Shown: positions 40,580-52,055, numbered from the stretch's first letter. The stretch is 64,000 bases of DNA from Pictodentalium vernedei (GCA_031216915.1 CM062296.1:797203608-797267607); one strand, 5' to 3'. Program-made: numbers and translations. Notes: generated from the letters alone by a model not told the origin.

Positions 40580-43525
40580 CTTGTTTTCTTTTCACATTGA
40601 AAGGATATTGATCAATTGTTTTAAGAGGAAGTCTTCCTCTGACTTTATTATCATTCTATATGTGGTCAGTGTACTCGCATTAACTCCTGTTCTGTATCGT
40701 ATGATTTCGATGACAATATGGGAAGCGTATGTCACGGTATGTTGTTGGGGATTTGGACACTTCGGTCCTTTCCCCGCAGGGTCACTCTACTTTATCAATT
40801 TCTATTTCAGACGATCAAGATTAGGGTGATGTATCTGTGATGTCTTCCAACAGTGTGCCTCCGTCGTCACAATTAATGAAGGGCTAGCGGAAAAGTGCTC
40901 ATGTAAATACGCCAATTGCCTAAGAGGACCCTAGTAGGTTCGACGGCCTTTGACGTCCGCTAGCTCGCCCGGTGTAGCGTCCATTCACCGAATGGTTCGG
41001 CAGCCGGGTTCGTCCGTTGCGGTCTAGAAGGAATTTTGGGGTGATGCGAGCACTATAAATTAACTTAATGCACACCCAGTGATGGCGGATTGGAGGGAGA
41101 ACGCAGGAAGCCTTTTAGTCTGGTTCATAGCTCGTTCCGGTCCATCCGGACGGCAAGCGAGAGAGGCCCCTCTCTCGTTCACAACATCTGGCCCCAGATG
41201 TTGTGGTACAAATTGTGTCGCAAGCGGAGCATACGTCCGTCGCTCGGGACGCTCCGTTGTATAGGCAGTCCGCTGAGACTGCTAAGGCTTCCTCTTCTCG
41301 TCAGCGCACACGACCGCACCTTGGCTGCGTGACCGCCGATATATTACCAGCTTCGCCGATCAAGGATTCTTCGGCGACCAGGTCACACCATCCGATAGCC
41401 AGGGACACGAGGCCTGCAGACTCCGGACGTTCGCATAGGAAGTGTGCGGGAGTCAACGTACACGGAGCTTCCGGCGGCAATGCATCGTAAGACCGCTACT
41501 GCACAGGCCTCGGGAACGGACGTGCTTTCCTTAATAGCACAGTTTATCGCAGCATCCCAGCATCAACTGAATCTGTCGCATATATTTTATCCGACGATGC
41601 TGGGTCGGGACGCTCCGCGGAAGCGGGTACGGACGTCCGAAGTTTCATCCGGTCCGACGGGATACCGAAAGGGATTCGGAGGATTTCGAGCTTTCCCTTT
41701 CGGAACAACATATGCTGTTGTGTATGTCATCTGACTTGGTCTTCTACAGCTTCTTTCGTCGGACCAGAATGCTGCGATGCCGGATAAGAAACTGATAGCG
41801 TCGGTGGACTTAGAAATTTTTGGTTCGGTTCAGGGACATCGTCCCTCAGTTCCGACATAGTCCAATAATGTCACACAAACTTTCGAATTATTGAACGACG
41901 CTATATATATTATTATTTTATGCTTGCTATCCAAGCATTTCTGGTTTCTTGTTCGAAGAGTTATGGAGATGTCTTTCAAAAGTGTGCCTCTGTCGTCATA
42001 GTTAATGAAGAGTTAGCGGCAATAAGTGCTCATGGAATATGTCTATCGCCTACGGAGTGACATTCGCTAGCTCACCCGGTGTAGCGTACATTCATCGAAT
42101 GGTTCGGCTGCCAGGTTCGTCCGTTGCGGTCTAGGAAGGAGATTTGGGTGATGCGAGCACTTTAATTACTTTAGTACTCACCCAGTGACGGCAGATTGAG
42201 GACAGATCGGAGGAAGCCTGTTAGTCCGGTTCCTGGCTTGTCCAGGTCCGTCCGGGCTGTGAGCGAGAGAAGTCCCTCTCTCGCCCAACAACATAGGGGA
42301 CCGCATGTTGTGGTTCAGATATTTTACATTCGGAGTATATGTCCGTTGGTCGGGACGCTCCGTTATATTGACAGTCCGAGAGACTGTCTTTAATGCTTCC
42401 TCATCCTCACAGCAGGGCACACGACCGCACATTGGCTACGTGACCTCGAGTATCCGATCAGTTTCGGCATTCAGTGATTCCACGGCGAATAGGTCGCGCC
42501 ATCCGGTAGCCAAGGGACACGAGGCCTATCTATACTCTCCGTTCGCTCGCGTATTGGAAGTATGCACGGGGTAACGATCACGGAGCTTCCAGCGGCAATG
42601 CATCGTAAGACCGCTTCTCCTCAGGCCTCAGTGACGGACGTGCTATCCGAGTTAGCACAGTTGTTTCGCAGCATCCCAGCAATTGACAGTTTCTCGGTCG
42701 AATCAGGAATTATCCGACGGCGCTGGGTCGGTGCGGTCCGCGGTTGCTTCAGCTACGGACGACCGAACGCTTTATAGGGTCCGACAGGATGGCGAAAGGG
42801 ATTCGAAAGATTTCGAGTTTTCCCTTTAGTAGTAGCGGAAGATGCCTTTCATATCTTCTGGCATTATCTTCCAGTGATTATTATTTCGGACTTCATTGCT
42901 GCGATCTTGGATAAGAGACTTATAGCGTCATTGGACTCGGATTTTTCGATCGGTTCAGGGACATTGTCCCTGACTTACCGACGCAGTCCAATATTGTCAT
43001 TACAACATGTGTTTTATTTTTCGACGCTATATATATATATATATACAAGCCTGCTACTAAGCATGATAGTTTAGTTTCTTGTCCGCGTTGCTCATTTCTG
43101 CCATTTTATCATTTATACAAATAGTTTATTTTGGCAGAGCAGGGCATACCGAGAGTTCATATGCGTCTAGACGGTGTGATTAAAGACTGCATATATTCTT
43201 TTTCGCCGTTTATGTCTTTTCCAATTTCAATGTTGGGAACGACATTATGTATAGTAGACTTAACTTAGACGCTTTATTATACGTAATCCACCTTACTGAG
43301 GCGTTATCATTACGTCTTCAAGAAAAGATTTACGGGATATTATTCTCAATGTAATTTCTTTTGAGGGCAGTAGTTTGTTCACGTATAACTCCGCCCTTCA
43401 GTGGCTGATTGGAGTTAGTTAGACGTGACGCAGCCCTAGCTACATCCACAAGTGTGGATAGTAAGGTTAAGAACTCTCTCAGAGTCGCTTCGTTCTCAGA
43501 GGAGCTTCTCTTCGACGGCAACTTT
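40580..43525 (+). pseudogene. DIRS copy 2 gag remnant with internal tandem duplication
   Basis: The N-terminal Cys cluster region is recognisable but broken (40610-40700). The segment from about 40840 to 41730 recurs at about 41960-42840. Both align with 29890-30720 of copy 1; CGAATGGTTCGGCAGCCGGG and CGAATGGTTCGGCTGCCAGG mark the two. Parts such as 41225-41400 are nearly identical to copy 1, while others carry many changes. The 3' part (43140-43525) aligns with 31028-31430. Confidence 0.85.
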
Positions 43526-43540
43526 TCGGCAATCCATGAA

Positions 43541-44430
43541 TTGCTCGATTTATACGTTCTCTTGTCTATCTAGTGTTACAAGAGATTCAGTCTGGGGCAA
43601 ACATTAGGTGGTTGACTCAGAGAGTGCCGCCGCAGTTGCCGGACCCGAGTGTGGCTGTTATGACGGTTGCCAGTCAAACAGATTGGGATTTAATACTGAT
43701 CCCTACGGATTCGAAGTGCCAGGGTCTTTGGGTTCCGCAGTCTTTTAGCAATCAGTTTAACTTCCGCGGAATAATGTTTTTTAGGCTTGCTTTATGTCAT
43801 TGCATGAACATTATTCAGAAACGCATGCCCAAATTCCTGTCCTTTAATTCGACAGTAGTGGCGTATCTCCGGAACCAGGGAGGCACTCTTTCGTTTCCGT
43901 TATTCAATTTAATGGAAAGAATCCGTCTGTTGGTTATAGTACACCAAGTTCAGTTTTGGTCCGTCATATTCCGGGTCGTCTAATTGTTTTATCGGACTCC
44001 CGTTCTCTTACGGGTCGCTTGTTGCTGTCAGAATGGACTCTCAACAAACAAGTATTCAATCAGATTTGCTATCTATGGGAGCGCCCAATGATGATTTATT
44101 TATGACACAGCTTGCTAATCAATTGCAGACGTATGTGTTGGCTTGTCCAGATCTCTGAGCTAATATTGTTAACGCTCTATTGATCTATAGGACGGAATGA
44201 TAGGATACGCGTATCCTCCGGCGCTGTTGTTTTAGCAGGTATTGCTAAGATAAACAACCACAATACATTTCTGTTGATAGCATCTCTATCTTCACAGAGA
44301 TCATGAGTAATTTACTCTCTTGTCTACTGTGGTTCTTAACGTGAAATCTTCCTCTATGTGAGGATCTTTTTCACTGGGTAAATCGTGTCATCTTTATCAC
44401 AACCAGCAAGGTCGCAACCTTCATGTATTC
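43541..44430 (+). pseudogene. DIRS copy 2 pol remnant: RNase H and tail only
   Basis: Text jumps from the gag end (copy 1 position about 31430) to copy 1 position about 32740, so the whole RT catalytic domain is deleted. In the remaining RNase H, VMTDAS is VMTVAS, the E of NIKEMM is G, and LSDNTT is LSFNST: three catalytic residues are lost. The methyltransferase-like tail is present with stops. Confidence 0.85.
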
Positions 44431-45445
44431 CGTTGTGTGGTCCGTATTGCATTGTAAGCACTGTACTGGACGAGCTTTGGACGCGATTTCTTACTATAGG
44501 AGATCCTCTTCTTCGCTATTCTATGCGGCTAAAGTGGAGGCTCTTCCGTCGTGGTGTAGGGATCATTATGTTCATATTGTTGATCCCTCCATACTACTCA
44601 TTGCTATTTTTTAGTATACTTGTTTCACAAGATCTACTGCAGCCTGTTATTATTTAGGTTATAGGTTTATGTTACCTCATACCTATGCACTCTACGATAG
44701 TTTACAATTGAGTCTTTTGTCTCTTTATCTAAGTCAGTTAGTAACTTTTTGATAAATAGACATAGAATCTTTAGATTAAATTCCTATACGGATTTTAACT
44801 TCGGTTCTTATTTAGCTAAGTAATCATTTGAGCCTCTGGAAACAGTAGTTTTCAAATTCTGACCTTTTAGACAGTAATTCTGTTGGTTTCTCTTTTACTG
44901 TAGAGTCAGTGAGTTTCATGCACTATCGACGGATGATTTTCACTTTCATAGTTTCGGAATCAATACTTCCGTTACTATTTAGGTTGGATTGTTGCATAAG
45001 AGTTAGGCTCCTATAATCCGGAACCTATTATTTTAAGGTCCTTCCGTCTTCGTATGGGCATAGGCCTTTACTCTTTCCGGGTACAGTTTATGTATTTATA
45101 AACAGATATCTGTTTATTACAAAGGGCGTAAGCTTCTTCTGTCTTTGATGTCTAGTAGAAGGACGTTATGCTCCATTTTATTGTTAATGGATTCTATTAA
45201 CTATCGGTACTGCTTATGGTATATCATTGACTTAGCAGTTGTGCTTAAGATTTCGGCTCATGAAGTAAGAGTTCTTCTACTTCTTGGGCTTACATTAATA
45301 GTGTCGCTATTATAGATTTTTGAAGGCCGCTCATTGCGCTCAGCCATCCACATTCATGAATTTTATCTTAGAAATATCGAGTCCATTTCTGGAGGCCTCT
45401 ATTGTTAGGTCTATTATCTACTGCTCAGAATGTCATTCCCTTAAC
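44420..45445 (+). pseudogene. DIRS copy 2 tyrosine recombinase remnant
   Basis: Aligns with 33640-34690 of copy 1 (CTGGACGAGCTTTGGACGCG, GCTCATGAAGTAAGAG, ATGAATTTTATCTTAGAAAT) but has many indels and stops, so no product is possible. Confidence 0.85.
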
Positions 45446-46023
45446 AGTTGCTACTATAGCTAGGTAGGCTGTCTGTTTCGGCAGTGTCTCCGTTCGGCTA
45501 CCCTCTTCGCTCTGGGCTATTTGACCCAGGGCAAGAAAAAGGGGGGGGGGGGGGAGGGTGTTCCCTTGGGTCACCTGTTTTACTATGAAAACAAGGGGAT
45601 ACCTCCTCCGGAGTTAGTAATTCTGAGCTGTTATTGGGATGGTTGTTTAGTGAGAAGTTTAGGTTTTTAAAATTCATTCAAGTCTTAGTTTTTAAAGTAT
45701 AGCTTTTGAATATTGCATATGTCAACGGACATGATTATGCAATCCTCAGACACTTTTAGGAGTATAAGAGTCTCTATTCTCTAGACTTACTTTATTTATT
45801 GGCTTACTTTAAAAATTATTAGTATAAGGATTATATTGGATATTAATAGAGTACATGGATGTATGAAGCTCAATTTTGGAAGGTGTTGTATCTTTCTAAT
45901 TTATCATAAGAAAGATACATGTAAGGCCTATTACTTCTTTTTCCCTACAGGGGATGACTCTATTTTTTATTGAGCGTATTCCATTTTGCTCTATGTCCTT
46001 GGCCCTCCAGCCTTTTTACTATT

Positions 46024-46112
46024 CAGCTATGTCTGGGTCATTGGTACAGTATAAAAATGTTAAAAAATTTATAGTAATTTATATATTTTTTATACTTACC
46101 AATGACCCAGAC
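46024..46112 (+). repeat. DIRS copy 2 ICR
   Basis: Matches the copy 1 ICR (35281-35368) apart from one base near the left edge (CAGCTATG for CAGCTAAG), which agrees with the same change in its own ITR. GTT junction at 46059-46061. Confidence 0.88.
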
Positions 46113-46186
46113 GGGGATGGCCCTCCCAGGAGTTGGGAACTCTTGCCTCCCCGCTGAGTACATAGCGCTTACCAGGCACTGGTTAT

Positions 46187-46375
46187 TAGAATGATTAATG
46201 GCGCCAATTTCGGAACGTCCTTGACACTGCGCATGCGCAGTAGGGGCGAAGTGTGGAGGGCCTTTCAGGACATGTTTTCTTTAGTTTTAGATGCAAATTT
46301 TGGGGATTGGGGGGCAAAATTTGTGTTTGGCCCTATATTTTAAGAGTTAGCACCAGCTATGTCTGGGTCATTGGT
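46187..46375 (-). repeat. DIRS copy 2 right ITR
   Basis: Complement of 39518-39706. Contains TGCGCATGCGCA at 46228-46239. Followed by the AAGTATAAAAAATATATAAA extension to 46414. Confidence 0.9.
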
Positions 46376-46476
46376 AAGTATAAAAAATATATAAATTACT
46401 ATAAATTTTTTAACTTTTTCAACATTTTTGACACAGAAAATGACTTGAAAACAATGGCAATTGAAACTAATAGGCA

Positions 46477-46778
46477 CAGTTAAAACTAGAAGTACTGTCA
46501 TGAAATTCGCACAAATAGCACGTTGATGTGCACATTATGACCCAATTAAAACTATCATATTCTGTACATATAGCCTGTGCACAGGCAATGTTTCAGCCAA
46601 TGGACCTCCGGGTAACCCGGAGGTCCATTGGCAGAAACATTGCATGTGTTTACTATGAGTAACCAGGAGAACCTGCCATGCTTTGGATGTCATTCGATAC
46701 GGCAATTGCGTGCAATTCCAACGCGCAATTAAGCCTAGATAAGTGCTCTATTCATGACAGGACTTCTAGTTTTAACTG
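46477..46778 (+). mobile_element. MITE-1, copy E, inside piggyBac coding sequence
   Basis: Begins CAGTTAAAACTAGAAGTACT and ends TTCTAGTTTTAACTG, followed by TA. It splits the piggyBac motif ETNR / YATNFF. The left TA has become CA. The central hairpin CCTCCGGGTAACCCGGAGG is perfect. Confidence 0.9.
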
Positions 46779-48226
46779 TATGCTACCAACTTTTTCAAAA
46801 AAAAATTCCCGAACAGTAAAAGCAAACTCACGTTTTCGACTTTGGAAAGAAACAACCTGGCAGGAAATGAAAGTTTTTATCGGACTAATTATTACGATGG
46901 ATATTATTATTCAACTTGACGTTTCGGAATACTGGAAACAAATGAAGTAAATGCGACACCATTCTTTCCAAAATGTTTACCAAGGGATAGGTTTTGGCTA
47001 CTGATGTCATTTTTTCACCTGGCTGATAATGAATTTCAAATCTGTCGTGCACTTCCTGGTTACAACCCACTTTCAAACTTTGTACATTGTTTTCAAATAT
47101 GATAAAAAAATTTTGATCTGTGTACACACCAAACCGGCAACTTTCTTTAGATGAATGTATGATACCATACAGGGGGCACCTACACTTCCATGTTTATAAT
47201 CCAGACAAACCACATAAATATGGAATCAAAGCCTACATGATATGTGACGCGACAAATACTTATTGCACAAAATTTAAACTTTACACAGGTAAAACTGAAT
47301 TACAATTAGATACGAGTGGAAATGGGGCTACGTATTACCTTGTTATGGACATGATGAGTGATTATTTTGGCCAGGGTTATATTTTGTTCGTGGATAATTA
47401 TTACAGTTCACCTAGATTGTTCTGGGACTTGTGGGAATTGGGGTTTGGAGCTACCGGAACTTTACGAGCATATCGAAAAGGTGTCCCCCAAATTGTGAAA
47501 GATCAACCTGTAAAACAGAAAGGTTAAACATATGTTACTCATAATAAACATTTACTTCTATTGAAATATCCCGACCGAAAAATTGTGCACCTCCTAACAA
47601 CCGTAGACACAGCTGAATTTATTCCAATGGGAAAAGTTGATCCAAGAACACAGCACCCAATAAAAAAACTTGAGGTAATTGTGAATTATGACAAGTACAT
47701 GGGTGTAGTGGATCGGTCAGATCAAATGGTCAACTATGCAACTTTTAATGCCAGGACACTGAAGTGGTGGAAAAGGGTGATCTTTCATGTACTATCTCTT
47801 GGTATTTTGAATGCGTATCTAATCTACAAATTTACAACAACTGACTGAGTCCCTATGCTTCAATGCCAATTTCGCCGAAAATTAGTTCAGTGTTGCGTTT
47901 CTTCAGTAAATATTGAAGATTTTCTTGGAATGTCCGCAAATCCTGCCGGCAGACCAAGGTCATCATTGGAACCTATTTTCAGACTGCAAGGCAAACATTT
48001 TCCTGAAAAAAATGTAGCACTGGGGAAGAAAAAAAATATAAGCAGAGCCTGTGCTGTATGTCAACCTGCCGAACGTGGTGCACTTGAGAGAATAGGCGAG
48101 AAAAGAAAAAGGTGTGGGAGGAAATCATCTTATCAGTGTAAGAAATTGACTGCCCCTTTTCAGTCCCCCACACTAGGCGGTATGCCACGGTGGGGGTATA
48201 CTGTGCGACAGACCATCTCTAGTTAA
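46779..48226 (+). pseudogene. piggyBac transposase, catalytic and C-terminal piece
   Basis: After FFKKNSRTVKANSRFRLWKE and MKVFIGLIITMDI the frame breaks twice (46950-47110: PFFPKCLPRDRFW, FFHLADNEFQICR). From 47120 one frame runs to 48226 with stops at 47525 and 47846. The DDD catalytic aspartates are present: SLDECMIPYRG (codon 47150), FVDNYYSSP (47393) and GVVDRSDQM (47711). The C-terminal Cys-rich finger starts RACAVCQPAE and RKRCGRKSSYQC but its last third is scrambled. Functional piggyBac proteins are about 550-600 residues. Confidence 0.88.
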
Positions 48227-48305
48227 ATGTTTCTTTAAACAACTTGAGTCAGGTGGGTGCCTCAGGCCCCTCTTCTTTACTACAGTATGTTTTACTGGTG
48301 AAATA

Positions 48306-48431
48306 GGACCCAGTCACCAATGTCTGGGTTGGAAGTACTGAAAAATGGGCAACGTGTATAAACGATTGGTTGGATTTGACTTTGTATCCATGTTGTGGTT
48401 GCGCTTAGCCATTGTGCAGAAATGTGTGACC
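48306..48431 (+). mobile_element. SINE-type 3' tail, split by a TTAA element
   Basis: GGACCCAGTCACCAATGTCT ... GCCATTGTGCAGAAATGTGT, then GACC. The tail continues at 49365 with TTAAACACCAACTAAAAAA. The 48432-49368 element therefore entered at the TTAA of the tail CCTTAAACACCAA. Confidence 0.7.
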
Positions 48432-49368
48432 TTAACCCTTTGAGACTTTATAATCCTGACGTTCAAATGTCACTGGGAATGCAGTTTCTTCAACGTTTTT
48501 TCAAAATTCAATGACCAATCTCGGAAAGTACAAAGAACAAGTTATTTTTGACATTAGTGAGTTGACTGGTTGAGGGCTACATTATTTTGGGTGGTCTGAA
48601 TTTATTCAGTTTGTTGGGGGTGCGGTGGCTCAGTTGGTAGAGGTGCAGGCTGCAAGCCGAGAGGTCCTCGGTTCGAATCCCACCTGCGGCAACCGCGTTG
48701 TGTCCTTGGGCAAGACACTTCATCCCGATTGCCTACATGGGGGCACGATGACGCTGTGTACTGAGGCGTACTGCACGTCGATGGTGCGCATGTCTTCAAC
48801 CAATCTAACCCTGCCTGTGCTGTGGTGCAGAGTTCAGAGTTACGATGTTGGAGAGCTGACAGCTGCTCGTCGTTGCTTGGTGGTTCTCTCTGGGTACTCC
48901 GGCTTCCTCCACCTGTCAAACTGTCACGGTCACAATTAGCCATTGTGCATAAGTATGTGACCTTAAAACACCAATAAATAAATTCAGTTTGTTTTATTAC
49001 AAATTATTGGAGAGTGCCCACGGGCACTCTCCAATAATTTGCAATAAAACAAAACATTTGTATTTGAATATGTAATATAAGCAAGGAAAGTGTTGGCTTT
49101 TGTTCTGGTATCCTCATTTTTTGAAAACCTTGATAGTGGCTTTAGCACTCAACCAATTAAGAAGTCTTGACAGCAGGATTATATTAGAATTGTAAGCTGT
49201 GATCACATTTGGTTCAGCAGTTGTCACCGAGTACTATTCGGGAGAAAATAGAAATTGAGGTTAAAACTTGAAAACATTGAAAAATATTAACAAAACAAAT
49301 GACCACAAAGTAACAACGTGCAATTTGATTTCGAACGTCATAAGACGTACAAAATATTAAAGGGTTAA
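48432..49368. mobile_element. TTAA-flanked element inserted in a SINE tail
   Basis: TTAA at 48432-48435 and 49365-49368. The ends CCCTTTGAGACTTTATAAT and ACAAAATATTAAAGGG are complementary with mismatches, and an inner TGACGTTCAAA pairs with TTCGAACGTCA. It contains a SINE (48616) and the hairpin ATTATTGGAGAGTGCCC / GGGCACTCTCCAATAAT at 49005-49042. No coding. Confidence 0.7.
48616..48981 (+). mobile_element. tRNA-headed SINE with 12-bp target duplication
   Basis: About 95% like the copy at 13989 by eye, with box A and box B intact. Perfect duplication ATTCAGTTTGTT at 48604-48615 and 48982-48993. Tail AAAACACCAATAAATAA. Confidence 0.92.
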
Positions 49369-50372
49369 ACACCAACTAAAAAATCATGTCAGAATGACAA
49401 TCTAGGCCTGCCTTTGAACATCAAACTGTACATAATTAAAGATAAAGTAAAGATCTACCTATTTGTGCATGGTTGATGTTATTCATAATCCGTCAACAAA
49501 CCGAAAATAAAATTTGGAACAAACAAATACAATCTTTTTACAAGTTCATAACAGTGAAAAATCCATTTTGAATCAAACTTGTTTCATTATTTAATTGAAT
49601 TAAGTATTTTGCTGCATACAATACAGATCTCACAAAAATTTCCTGGAGTCAAAATTGTCATTTTTGCATTACCTGTTCTCAAATCCTTCTGGTGCAGCCC
49701 TGGTAGTCTAAACTTCAAATCAAAGGCCGTAATATAATTTGATATGGTTCATCTAAAAGCTGCAGAACATACACATCAAAAAATTTTATATTCAGTTTTG
49801 TAAATAATACACATTAGTCTGCAATGATGATCTTCCTTTTAGCTGAGTATTTTGAAGAAAGAAAAAATAACCCTCTAAGAAGTACTGAGCAGACTACAGT
49901 AAGGTTTAGTTGATATTTGTTCCTTTGGGAATACTGGGAAGAAGAGGACTGCCTATTGACTGCTTTAACCCTATACTTAACAATTCAGCTACATCTGTCC
50001 ACGTAATATTCAAATTGGGCAATTGAAAAAATATTTAAAAAACAAATGTTTACAAAACCATATTGTGACCTTTCATCGGAATGAGGTCAACAATGACAAA
50101 ACCATATATATATATCATATGCCCACTCATTGGAACAAGCTCAACAAAATCATTCTAAAGAGGGGCTTCATGATATAGTTTTGTTGACATGCTTTGAAAA
50201 AAATATTTAAAATATTCAATTTTGATACCCTGTGTGTTGGGGAAAGGTTTAAACAAGTTATGTTCTGCAGGTAAAATAGTATTTCTGGGGAAAAGTTTAT
50301 GAGTGTGAATACCCCCAACTCCTAGTGTAACAGGCATTTCGCTATGATGGGATAGGCTTTAGGCATTACTTA
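49055..50372 (+). repeat. Segmental duplication, copy 1
   Basis: About 1.3 kb collinear with 53068-54721 in the same orientation, roughly 95% alike by eye. It starts TTTGAATATGTAATATAAGC and ends ATGGGATAGGCTTTAGGCAT. It cuts across the right part of the TTAA element and a P3 MITE, so it is not a transposon unit. Copy 1 lacks the MITE-1 insertion present in copy 2. Confidence 0.85.
49965..50252 (+). mobile_element. TTAA-type MITE, subfamily P3, within duplication copy 1
   Basis: TTAACCCTATACTTAAC at the left and GGGGAAAGGTTTAA at the right. The interior has AACAAAACCATAT...GTGACCTTTCATCGG and CATTGGAACAAGCTCAAC. Arms differ from P1 and P2 but the core words are related. Confidence 0.65.
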
Positions 50373-50641
50373 GCATCATCAACTTTTGGGGCTTGTTAAA
50401 TCAGAAGTCTGGGAACAGGTACTTGAACATACACTCAACAGGTCCTTGGACATTATTAGTATACAAATTACCTTTGCATGGATTTTGGCTGCTGCTAGAA
50501 ATCACTGCTAATCTACTAGACTCTCAAGCTGTTGCATAGTAGAAAGTAGACAGGTCACTTTCCATGGGTGAGCAGTACTTCTAGAATGCAATAATATCAG
50601 ATTCCAGGCACTATTTATAGGAAAAATCATCCAAAATTTAA
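50373..50641. other. Unassigned sequence
   Basis: No family recognised. Lies between the duplication end and a P2 MITE. Confidence 0.35.
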
Positions 50642-50877
50642 TTAATCCTTTACCCATCGCAGACGATTTCAAAATGTATTATTTTAAATATCATTTTTAA
50701 AATTTTTTCAGAAAATTTCAACAAAACCATATCATGTGACCCCTCTTTGGAACGCGCTCCAAAGAGAGGTCACATGATATGGTTTTGTTGAAAATTTTCG
50801 AAAAATAATATTTTTTCAGCTGCTGAATTTGCATATTACGTGGGTGGATGCAAGCGATTCGTTGGGTAAAGGGTTAA
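50642..50877 (+). mobile_element. TTAA-type MITE, subfamily P2, copy d (both TTAA kept)
   Basis: TTAATCCTTTACCCATCGCA at the left and GATTCGTTGGGTAAAGGG + TTAA at the right. Hairpin CATATCATGTGACCCCTCTT / AGAGAGGTCACATGATATGG with apex CTTTGGAACGCGCTCCAAAG. Confidence 0.85.
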
Positions 50878-50969
50878 TGAAGCACCGGGTACAATCCGAT
50901 GCTTCATTAATGAAATTTTTGATGATTTTAGATTAATACCTGGTAAATGCATGTTAGATATTGGAGAAT

Positions 50970-51513
50970 TTTTGAATTGTCAACAATTCCATTAGCAAAC
51001 TCTATAGGCAGCTTCTCATGCCGTATCTCAAATTTCACATGTAGCTTTTGTGTGATGTCTGGATCGGAGCTACCAAATTTTTCTGAATTTCATTGAAAGC
51101 TGTGGCCTCCAGCAGCCATCCTGGTTTTGGCATATAAATTGTCAACAATTCCATTAGCACACCCTACAGGCCGCATCTCTCACCCAATCATTTTTGAATT
51201 TCATGTATAGCTTTAAGTGTGATTTCCAGATAGGAGCGGTCACATTTTTCTGAATTTCGTTGAAAAACCTGACCAGTGGTGGCGTTCTTGGATTTATCAT
51301 ATAAATTGTCAACCATTTTATCAGTACATCCAACAGGCCACATCCCTTGCCAAATCTTTTTCAGATTTCATTTGCAGCTTTGGTGTGATTCTTGTTTCTG
51401 TAGAAACTTGAGTGAATATCTTGGCATTAGTGGCATTATTGGAGCTTTCTATTAAGTTGAGTCCCTTCTTGGACAAGTTGAGCTGTAGTATCATTGACAC
51501 TCTCATTTACGTC
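50970..51513 (+). repeat. Satellite-carrier repeat, 3' portion with a third unit type
   Basis: Three degenerate units of about 160-175 bp anchored on ATTGTCAACAATTCCATTAG (about 50976, 51136 and 51303). The terminus ACAAGTTGAGCTGTAGTATC and ATTGACACTCTCATTT is shared with the copies ending at 15008 and 39141. The unit sequence differs from both of those. Confidence 0.7.
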
Positions 51514-51825
51514 TGTAATTGGGATATAATTTTTGCAAAGTATCATAACTTATCACCCACCCTTCATGGTGCAGTTTTATTTTAAAATAATGAACTGTTG
51601 TAATGTAAATTTTACATTTAATTGTGGGGGTTTTTTGTTAAAAATGTTTTTTTCCAGAATATCTTTTTTTCCATAAACGTAACCCACTCTAGTCTGTAAT
51701 GATGAACTTTCTTTTAGCCGAGTATTTTGAGGAAAGAATAAATTCCCTCTAAGAAGTACTGAACAGACACACAATTACTTTAGTCATTATTTGGGTGGAT
51801 TTCCTCTAAAGTTCAGGATTTAAGC
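51514..51825. other. Unassigned sequence
   Basis: TCTGTAATGATGAACTTTCT and TTTAGCCGAGTATTTTGAGG echo text at 49825 and 53840 in the segmental duplication, so part of it is a diverged third relative. Otherwise unassigned. Confidence 0.4.
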
Positions 51826-52055
51826 AGACTGTCATCAGCAGAATGAGGTCCCCAGTGGGTGAATTTGGTGATGCTACACTGCACAGCAGGGTAGCATCAC
51901 TAAATTTACCCTCTTGTGAACCTCAGTCTGAAACAAGGTCTCCGGCATCAGAGAAAGAGAAACCCAGAGGATATATTGGTAGATTCTGGCCCACTATGAG
52001 ATAGCACCAGCAAATTCACCCTCTGGGGACCTCCATCTGCAAATGACAGATTACT
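51826..52055. repeat. Fold-back repeat with GAGGTCCCCAG arms
   Basis: GAATGAGGTCCCCAGTGGGT and TGAATTTGGTGATGCTA are followed, inverted, by TAGCATCACTAAATTTACCC, and again by TAGCACCAGCAAATTCACCC and CTCTGGGGACCTCCATCTGC. These are two nested inverted relationships. A related arm lies near 6175. Confidence 0.6.

Larger units (their letters stand above)
39505..46414 (+). mobile_element. DIRS copy 2: gene-dead element with intact termini
   Basis: ATTTTTATACTG at the left and TTTTTTAAC at the right match DIRS copy 1. All coding regions are shredded by stops and indels, the gag front is duplicated, and the RT core is deleted. Its two ITRs nevertheless look identical to each other over 189 bp, and its ICR is almost letter-perfect with that of copy 1. 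It lies within the piggyBac transposase, in the same orientation. 6.9 kb. Confidence 0.9.
36141..48226 (+). mobile_element. piggyBac element split into four pieces by nested insertions
   Basis: The left terminus is TTAACCCTTGTGCGGAAGAC, with a subterminal repeat (GCGG[A/T]AGACGGAATA at about 36153 and 36193). Coding pieces lie at 36407-36524, 39369-39504, 46415-46476 and 46779-48226. They are separated by a hAT-like element (36525-39360), DIRS copy 2 (39505-46414) and MITE-1 copy E (46477-46778). Transposase text continues sensibly across each insertion. No right terminus with TTAA was found after 48226. Confidence 0.75.

Noticed and set aside
48432..49368. Right terminus of the 36141 piggyBac element at 49368
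   Set aside because: The 48432 and 49365 TTAA sites bound their own element with complementary ends inserted in a SINE tail. The piggyBac right end is simply not seen.
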